A stretch of DNA of 64,000 bases from Malania oleifera (taxonomy: Eukaryota; Streptophyta; Magnoliopsida; Santalales; Ximeniaceae), in assembly GCF_029873635.1 (NCBI RefSeq), contig NC_080422.1, forward strand, positions 1,778,001 through 1,842,000, in the 5' to 3' direction. This document shows, piece after piece, positions 58,901-64,000 of the stretch (positions are counted from its first letter, which is position 1; each line of letters begins with the position of its first letter). The position numbers were made by a program, and so were the translations under genes. The notes beneath the pieces were generated by a model. It had not been told where the DNA came from. It searched no databases and saw only the letters and a program-made list of their open reading frames with translations.

Positions 58901-61900
58901 GAAGGCAGGCAGACGAACTCGCGAGGGCTCTGGCTGGTTCGAAACGAAGTTGCGCAGGTTGTGCTTCTTCAAAATGTCGAAGATGAACTCACGATCCTGG
59001 TCGAAGCTCGAAGACGAAGTCGCGAAGGCTTCCGGCTGGTTCAAAGGCTTGCAAACGAACTCACGAAGGGCTTCGAAGGGTCGAAAGGGGCTAGGGCTCT
59101 GTTCGTTTGTCTCCTTTAAATGGCTTAAAAATACACAAGGCGCGCCTCACTGCGCCTCGCGCTTCACTGCGCCTCGTCTCGCCTCTTGCAGGTCGCCTCG
59201 CCTCACCTGATATGAGGCGGCGAGCTCATCGCCTCACTGCGCCTTGCGCCTAAGGCGCGCTTTTAACTACTATGTCTCACACACACACACACACATGCAT
59301 TAGTAGTGTTCTTAAGCATGAACAGTAGAGCAAAAATCAGCTGGAGTTCAATTTTGTTAACGCCCCTGATGCAAAGTGGATACTTTCATTATTTTGTTAA
59401 TTGTAGCATGATTAACCTGAGATCTTGAATATGGACATTGGAGATGTTTATTTGTTCATATTTTTTTACCCCCTAGAAAAATCTAGGCATGCTTTTTTGT
59501 TGAGCTCTATGGATTGCTATGTCATGGCCCACTCATTCTTGGTATTAATTTTACTTTTGCAGATATATCATGCAGAACACAAGTTTAGACCCTTACCTTT
59601 GGTATCTATGATAAATGCATTAAGAACAGATAGACCTGAAATTGTCTCCCTCTCTGGTGGTGAAAGCAACAGAACTGACTCTTTGCTGAACTTCATATCT
59701 GGAATTTCTGCAGAAGTTTCTTGCCAATTGCACTCTGGAATCATGAAAGCGGCTCGTAGAGTTGTCCTAGATGAGATTATAAGCCACATCATTGCAGACT
59801 TTGATGCTATAAAGAAAACTCAAAGGAATGTTAAGCCTGAACCAGTCAATCAGTCTGTCAAAACATGCGATATTGACAGGGGAATGGTAATGTATTAACG
59901 TGCCAAATAAAATGCCGATGCTGCAATTTCTTACTGACTAATATCTCTCTGTTCTATAGTCTGCTTCTAACAGAGTGATATTGTTGTTGGATGGTAGGGC
60001 TGTGCTTCTTCTGGTAGTGAAGCAGCGGTGCCTTCTCATGCCTCTCACCAGATATGTCAGATTAATGGAAATCCTTCGCAGTCTCCAACGAGTACAAAAT
60101 TTGTTGGAAGCATTGAAAATTTTCGAGGGGCATATTTGGCGGTCTGCAGATTGTTCTTTGATTCTTGTATGCAGGTCATGTGGAATGCTGTCTTTTATGA
60201 TCCTATAGCAGGGTATTCCTCTAGATGGATAAAGCAAAAACGATGGCTTTGTCATCCTATGGGTACATCATATGTTGTTGAAAGGGGCTTTGTGGACCAT
60301 CCTGCAAGGACTGGAAAGCTAACTGATGAACCTGTGAGTTATTATATTAAAATTTTTCATTATAATTTTATTTTTTTATAAACATTATATTCTGTTTATG
60401 AAAATTTTTTTTTTGTATTTTTTATTTTTTAAAATTTTTATACTGTTCTTGAATTTGTGTTTCAATGGGTTTGCAGTTGCCACCAGAGCAGGGATCATCT
60501 GCTTGTGAGGCGGACTGTCCTCCTGGGTTTGAAACACTGGCACTGCCAAAGGAACTGATTATCAATGCCCAGTCATCTATGATTTCTTCATCTTCTTCTG
60601 TGGAAGAAAAATTACCTATACAGAAGAACCCATCATATAGCAATGATGGTGACATGGAAGGCATTGTGGAAAGTGTTCTAACTGCACTCCATGTGTCTGC
60701 AAAGATATATCTGGCTGAGTATGTTGAAAGTTGTGTTGGGGAGGAAGTGAGGAAACAAGTTAATTCTCTTAACAATGACAGATTGAATGAGGTAATAAAA
60801 ATTTATAGTATAGTTTTGAAACAAAAATTTTTTATACAGTTTTTGAATTAATTGAATTATGTTTTTGTTCTAATGAAGTTGATCTGGTTTCTGGCAATAC
60901 GAGTCAGTGCCCATCTTGTTCTACAGTTAGCACAAAAAAAAAAAATTATTGTTTGATTTCATTATGTGGAATCATGTTTTTATTGCTGTAGGACACTGTT
61001 GATTCTTCTGCTCTTCGTGCATATACTAGTGGATATGGTTCTTCTGACGGATGCGCTCATGTAGGGATGGATCTGAAAGTAATGTCAACTCAGATTATAG
61101 GATTTGATGATTCTCAAACTCCATCGCAAATATCTAAACCCTGTTGTTCTACTGTCTCTGTATGTGGAACTGTTAAGCCTAATATTTTGGCAAGGGCATT
61201 TGGGAGTGTGTGCACACATAGAAGTGATGTGGTTGATAAGTATGCAAATGATGAGCCGCTACCCCCTGGGTTTGAAGGCAGTTCATGGATTGCTCCACGA
61301 CTCATCTGCAAATTCCGTCCATCAAGGTCAGGGGAGTGTCTTCCAAAGATAGGAAAATATGTTGCCATTGCAATGTGTCGACAAAAGTTGCATGATGATG
61401 TACTGAGAGAGTGGAAATCCTTATTTGTTGATGGTGCTCTTAATTATTCTTTCAAATCATGGTATAATTCAAAGAGACATCGTGAATTTGATGACAATGA
61501 GGTATGTTTTGATTTATTTGATTTTGTTTCTGTTGACATATAAAATATCCTTTTTATCAAAACATTAAATTCTAATTACATGATTTATTTATTTGGGTTC
61601 CCTTTTTGGCCACCTATTTTATAATTTTATCCAATGCTTCTGACTTAATTTAGGGGGTCCTGAATGTGAAAAAAGGCAAGCTCAATGATTCCCCTACTGT
61701 CCTGGACAAACTTGAGGAAAGATTTAAGAATTGTCGCGGTTCAGACTCTTCAAAAGTGCCTCTGGGGATTGGTGGATATACATATTATCGCAAGAGAAGA
61801 TTGGTACGGAAAAATTCAGGGTATTTGTCCCAATGTGTGAAGTCTTTGGATGTTGATTCACAGAATCAATTGAAGGAAAGTTTGAGGAAACTGGATTCAG

Positions 61901-63280
61901 GAGATGTTTCTGGGGTAGCAGAAAGTGAAACTGCAGTTTCGAATCCTAAAGAGATTGGGCTAGATGAATGCCAGAATGATTCAGCTGTGAATGCTGGGTC
62001 TTTGCAAATAATTGGTGAAACTGGTTTGAGTGGTAATTGCTCGCCAACAAAGAGTCCAATTGGCCGAAAATTGAAGAAGGCGCCTCGTTTAGTCAAAAGT
62101 ATGTCATCTGCCTTGATTATTTACTCTCATGATTAAGTGCTCAAAACATGTGAACATTACTTATCTAAATAATAAAAATAATGACCTGATTAATTATTTG
62201 TCCAGGTAATGAAGTAAAAGGTGATAAAAAATATAGCAAATTAAGGGTCTCTGCTTTCATAGGGGATCAGAATGGTGTTGAGATGGTTGTTAATCTTCAT
62301 GACCGTGATGTTGTAATTCAGGAAAAGCAAGTTGATAATTGTTTGAATAAGATACCAAAATGTAAGTATCCCATTTGACAATTGCCTGTTTTCATCTCTG
62401 CCTTAAATGTTACTCATTTAAATTTTTTTTCTCATGCATGTAGCAAATAAGGTATCAAAACTGAAGAGGAAGCATTTAACAAATGATGTGCCTTCACTGA
62501 ACTCTGGAAAGTTTATGAAATTGGAAAATGGTGCTGCAAAGCAAGCATCATACAGACAAATTGCAGTACGGAAAATCAAGTCCAGTAAATCCACAATATT
62601 AAACCCTTGCCCCATGTCAGATGGATGTGCTCGATCATCAATTAATGGCTTGGAATGGCATAAATGGTCTATAAATGCAAGTCCTGCTGAAAGAGCCCGT
62701 GTTAGGGGAACTCGTTTTGTTCACACACGGGATTTAAATTCTGAGACCAGTGCACCTCAGTTATCAAATGTTAAAGGCATTTCTGCAAGAACAAACAGGG
62801 TTAAAGTACGCAACCTTCTTGCTGCTGCTGAGGGTGCTGATCTCTTGAAAGCTACTCAGTTGAAGGTGATAGAAACACAAAGTTCGTGTTGGGATCTGTC
62901 TTCATATAGTGTTTTTGACTTGATCATTTCATTTTTTTTTTCAGGCGAGAAAGAAGCGTTTGCGTTTCCAACGGAGCAAGATACATGATTGGGGTCTTGT
63001 TGCACAAGAACCAATTGAGGCGGAGGACTTTGTCATTGAATATGTTGGAGAACTAATTCGTGCTCGGGTAATGTTGACTTGATCTACTGTATTGATGACT
63101 GCTTTATATTTTTTTTATGATTTATATGAGGCCTGTTTTTATTTATCAACTGAAACTTCTCCAGTGGATTTTCCGTTAATAAGGTTTTTGATTTTGTAGA
63201 TATCTGATATACGTGAACGCCATTATGAGAAAATGGGAATTGGCAGCAGTTACCTTTTTAGACTGGACGATGGTTATGTG
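52909..63280 (+). CDS. ATXR7: ATXR7/SDG25-like SET-domain histone H3K4 methyltransferase, exons 2-13 (3' end beyond window)
   Basis: Coding exons: 52,909-53,111; 53,543-54,179; 54,306-54,422; 59,563-59,886; 59,998-60,333; 60,477-60,791; 60,992-61,501; 61,654-62,098; 62,206-62,361; 62,444-62,865; 62,945-63,067; 63,200-63,280. Every join has GT-AG borders and keeps frame, giving 1,223 codons. A GYF domain ([15 protein letters not shown] and following, residues ~131-190) and a second GYF-like piece on exon 4 ([19 protein letters not shown], ~281-319) precede a long variable region with two PPGFE motifs. An N-SET-like stretch ([15 protein letters not shown]) leads to the SET domain from residue ~1,156 ([38 protein letters not shown]); the NHSCxPN and post-SET parts lie outside. 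Arabidopsis ATXR7 is a nuclear SET1-class H3K4 methyltransferase that promotes FLC expression. The gene symbol is by domain order and sequence recognition. No internal stops were seen. Confidence 0.9.
54360..54668 (+). repeat. 157-bp tandem duplication covering the end of ATXR7 exon 4 and its splice donor
   Basis: Copy 1 (54,360-54,516) starts at the codon CCT inside exon 4 and includes 63 coding bases, the donor GTATGC and 94 intron bases. Copy 2 (54,517-54,668) repeats this: 63 bases (54,517-54,579), donor GTAAGC, then the same intron text. Copy 2 follows GAATAG, a possible acceptor, and would be in frame (21 codons). Eight of the 21 codons differ from copy 1, mostly changing the residue and mostly C-to-T or G-to-A, so copy 2 looks unconstrained. 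Confidence 0.92.
54669..55068 (+). other. Remaining intron 4 sequence left of the hAT element
   Basis: An AT-rich intron stretch with no reading frame, ending in a TCTC repeat that supplied the hAT target site. The matching right part of the intron is 59,283-59,562. Confidence 0.7.
55077..55168. repeat. Left subterminal GAGGCG repeats of the hAT element
   Basis: GAGGCGCGAGGCGAGCCGAG-type text recurs through this GC-rich end with the unit GAGGCG present about six times, a sharp contrast to the AT-rich intron outside. Confidence 0.85.
55412..58109 (-). CDS. hAT transposase (BED finger, DUF659, hATC dimerisation domain), four exons
   Basis: Exons on the - strand: 58,109-57,128; 57,038-56,229; 56,137-56,019; 55,915-55,412. 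All three introns are short with GT-AG ends, and phases match, giving 2,415 bases or 804 residues plus stop. A BED zinc finger occupies residues ~15-75 ([30 protein letters not shown]). DUF659 follows with [14 protein letters not shown] and [14 protein letters not shown], which carry the two Asp residues expected of the hAT catalytic centre, then [18 protein letters not shown]. The [21 protein letters not shown] motif lies near residue 520. The C-terminal dimerisation motif is [20 protein letters not shown] with GCERNWSIF, followed by an acidic tail. The protein cuts and pastes elements with matching ends. No defect is visible by eye. Confidence 0.9.
58207..58600. repeat. 94-bp tandem repeat upstream of the hAT transposase
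   Basis: Units start with AAAAAACAGTA at 58,207, 58,301, 58,395, 58,489 and 58,584 (last partial), giving periods of 94, 94, 94 and 95. Each holds TTAGTTATAAATT-like and ACATTAATTAAA words. It sits 100-500 bases 5' of the transposase start codon. Confidence 0.95.
58607..58820. repeat. GAA/CAG triplet-repeat tract
   Basis: Runs of AGA/GAA (58,607-58,628; 58,678-58,700; 58,710-58,750; 58,792-58,818) alternate with CAGCAG and GCAGC words. Translations of this tract are poly-Glu or poly-Leu and are not real proteins. Confidence 0.93.
58830..59090. repeat. GACGAACTCACGA / TTCGAAGGC minisatellite-like region in hAT
   Basis: GACGAACTC(A/G)CGA recurs at about 58,851, 58,881, 58,911 and, with changes, 58,981, 59,013 and 59,053. 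GGTTCGAA/CTTCGAAGG (palindromic TTCGAA core) recurs between. The unit is about 30 bases and irregular. It may be part of the element's promoter. Confidence 0.75.
59138..59274. repeat. Right subterminal CGCCTC repeats of the hAT element
   Basis: CGCCTC and its variants (GCGCCTCAC, CGCCTCGC) recur at least eight times, the reverse complement of the left-end unit, ending in the terminal repeat TTTTAACTACTATG. Confidence 0.85.
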
Positions 63281-64000
63281 GTAAGTAAACCCATGCTTAT
63301 ATTTTGATCAATCTTTGTGAATCCTCACCCCCCCCCCCCCCCCCCAAAAAAAAAAGGATTTTTACTTTAGGCCATTTTCGTATGCATTGATAGTGGTTGG
63401 CCATAATTAGTTGGGGTGTGTTAATAACACTTCAGAGGAGGAAATTAATGGGTAAGAGAGTTTAAACTCATTGTCAAGTTGACTAATGAATGGTTCACTA
63501 AAATGTTAGTGTTGGCTCTCAGCCACTGTTATCAAGCCTTTATCTCATTTGGTTATCGAGCTTCCTTCTCTTTCTCATTGCTATCTATATTGACCTCAAC
63601 AATTGCTTAATTAATGTTGCTGAGGCTATCTTGAAAATGTTAAAATACCATGAATACTTAACAAAGAGGAAAACTTGTTCATGTGCGAGAATGTTAAATT
63701 AGCTTTTGACATGGGGCTCATGCAAAGCATGCTTGGATGCGTGTAGCATTTCAAGGGAGGGAGACGTTGATAGGAGAAGCTCACTAGAATGAGATGAAGG
63801 CAGAGTGAGGTTGTCAGATGAGCTGCAAATATGCAACCATCAATTGGAGAGTGAAGAGAGCTGGTGATATTCAAGTTTTGAACACAGATTTAAGGAGTGT
63901 GTTGGTAAAAAATCATGAAACTTGCCGAGTTATATTCCAAGGTGGTTAAACCAAAATGGAAGATGTGCTTCGTTACATTTGCTTGTGCATGGGTGTTGGG
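63281..64000 (+). other. ATXR7-like intron 13, incomplete
   Basis: It starts with a consensus donor GTAAGT after VRLDDGYV-type SET coding and runs past the window end. A C run followed by an A run (about 63,327-63,356) is present. No repeat family or exon was recognised in the remaining 640 bases. Confidence 0.75.

Larger units (their letters stand above)
55077..59274 (-). mobile_element. Complete hAT DNA transposon in ATXR7 intron 4
   Basis: The 8-bp target duplication TCTCACAC is at 55,069-55,076 and 59,275-59,282. Terminal inverted repeats are CCTAGTAGTCAGAGGCGCG on the left and CATAGTAGTTAAAAGCGCG (minus sense) on the right, about 14 of 19 bases matching. Both ends carry many GAGGCG/CGCCTC words in opposite orientation, likely transposase-binding subterminal repeats. 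Length is 4,198 bp. Inside is one transposase gene on the - strand with an open spliced frame, plus 5' non-coding tandem repeats. The element is large, has both ends and a long open frame, so it may be autonomous. Confidence 0.93.

Noticed and set aside
58582..59044. Poly-Leu/poly-Ser and poly-Glu frames
   Set aside because: They are translations of GAA/CAG triplet repeats inside the hAT non-coding part.
63626..63874. 82-residue minus frame near the right end
   Set aside because: It lies in an intron, lacks a domain, and has no repeat or splice support.

Overview
The window comes from a repeat-rich nuclear genome of a flowering plant, most likely a eudicot. One host gene is recognisable: the first 13 exons of an ATXR7/SDG25-type SET-domain histone H3K4 methyltransferase, + strand, about 52.25 kb to beyond the right edge. 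Its GT-AG introns and GYF plus N-SET/SET layout fit a plant nuclear gene. No tRNA, rRNA, CRISPR array or prokaryotic gene was seen.

Region 1 (1-51,497) is a graveyard of LTR retrotransposons. From the left: a Sirevirus-like Ty1/copia element missing most of its 5' LTR and its 3' end (1-5,023); a Tekay/Del-type Ty3/gypsy chromovirus, + strand, with a beheaded 5' LTR and complete 3' LTR (Gypsy-1, 5,019-14,478); a short unclassified stretch; a - strand gypsy element lacking integrase (Gypsy-2, about 14,880-22,122); a gag-only Athila/Tat-like element on the - strand with a decayed tRNA-Asp primer site (22,123-about 28,131); a stack of LTRs nested inside LTRs (28,131-35,115); a third, heavily deleted - strand gypsy element (Gypsy-3, 35,190-about 46,030), itself split by a copia solo LTR, a gypsy solo LTR and another large LTR; an opposed LTR fragment (46,040-48,127); and a gag-only + strand gypsy remnant with its 3' LTR (Gypsy-4, 48,128-51,497). 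Four solo LTRs have exact 5-bp target-site duplications (cataa, actca, tcctc, tatag), which fixes their ends to the base. No retroelement reading frame is intact.

Region 2 (51,498-64,000) holds a short upstream stretch with a MITE-like AT-rich repeat, then the ATXR7-like gene. Exons 2-13 give a continuous frame of 1,223 codons, ending inside the SET domain when the window stops. Intron 4 has two insertions or rearrangements: a 157-bp tandem duplication carrying the end of exon 4 with a usable-looking splice donor, and a complete hAT transposon of 4,198 bp (55,077-59,274) with an 8-bp target duplication, terminal inverted repeats, GC-rich subterminal repeats and a four-exon transposase gene on the - strand with an open frame of 804 codons.

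The most notable signals are this apparently autonomous hAT copy within a chromatin-regulator intron; arrays of the palindrome TTCGTCGACGAA and one-base variants just upstream of the TATA box in nearly all of one gypsy LTR class, on both strands; short tandem arrays at the same relative place in different LTRs but with unrelated unit sequences; and an 840-bp direct duplication inside one LTR. Functional statements about gene families rest on general knowledge. Coordinates, motifs and splice joins were read from the sequence by eye, without alignment software.
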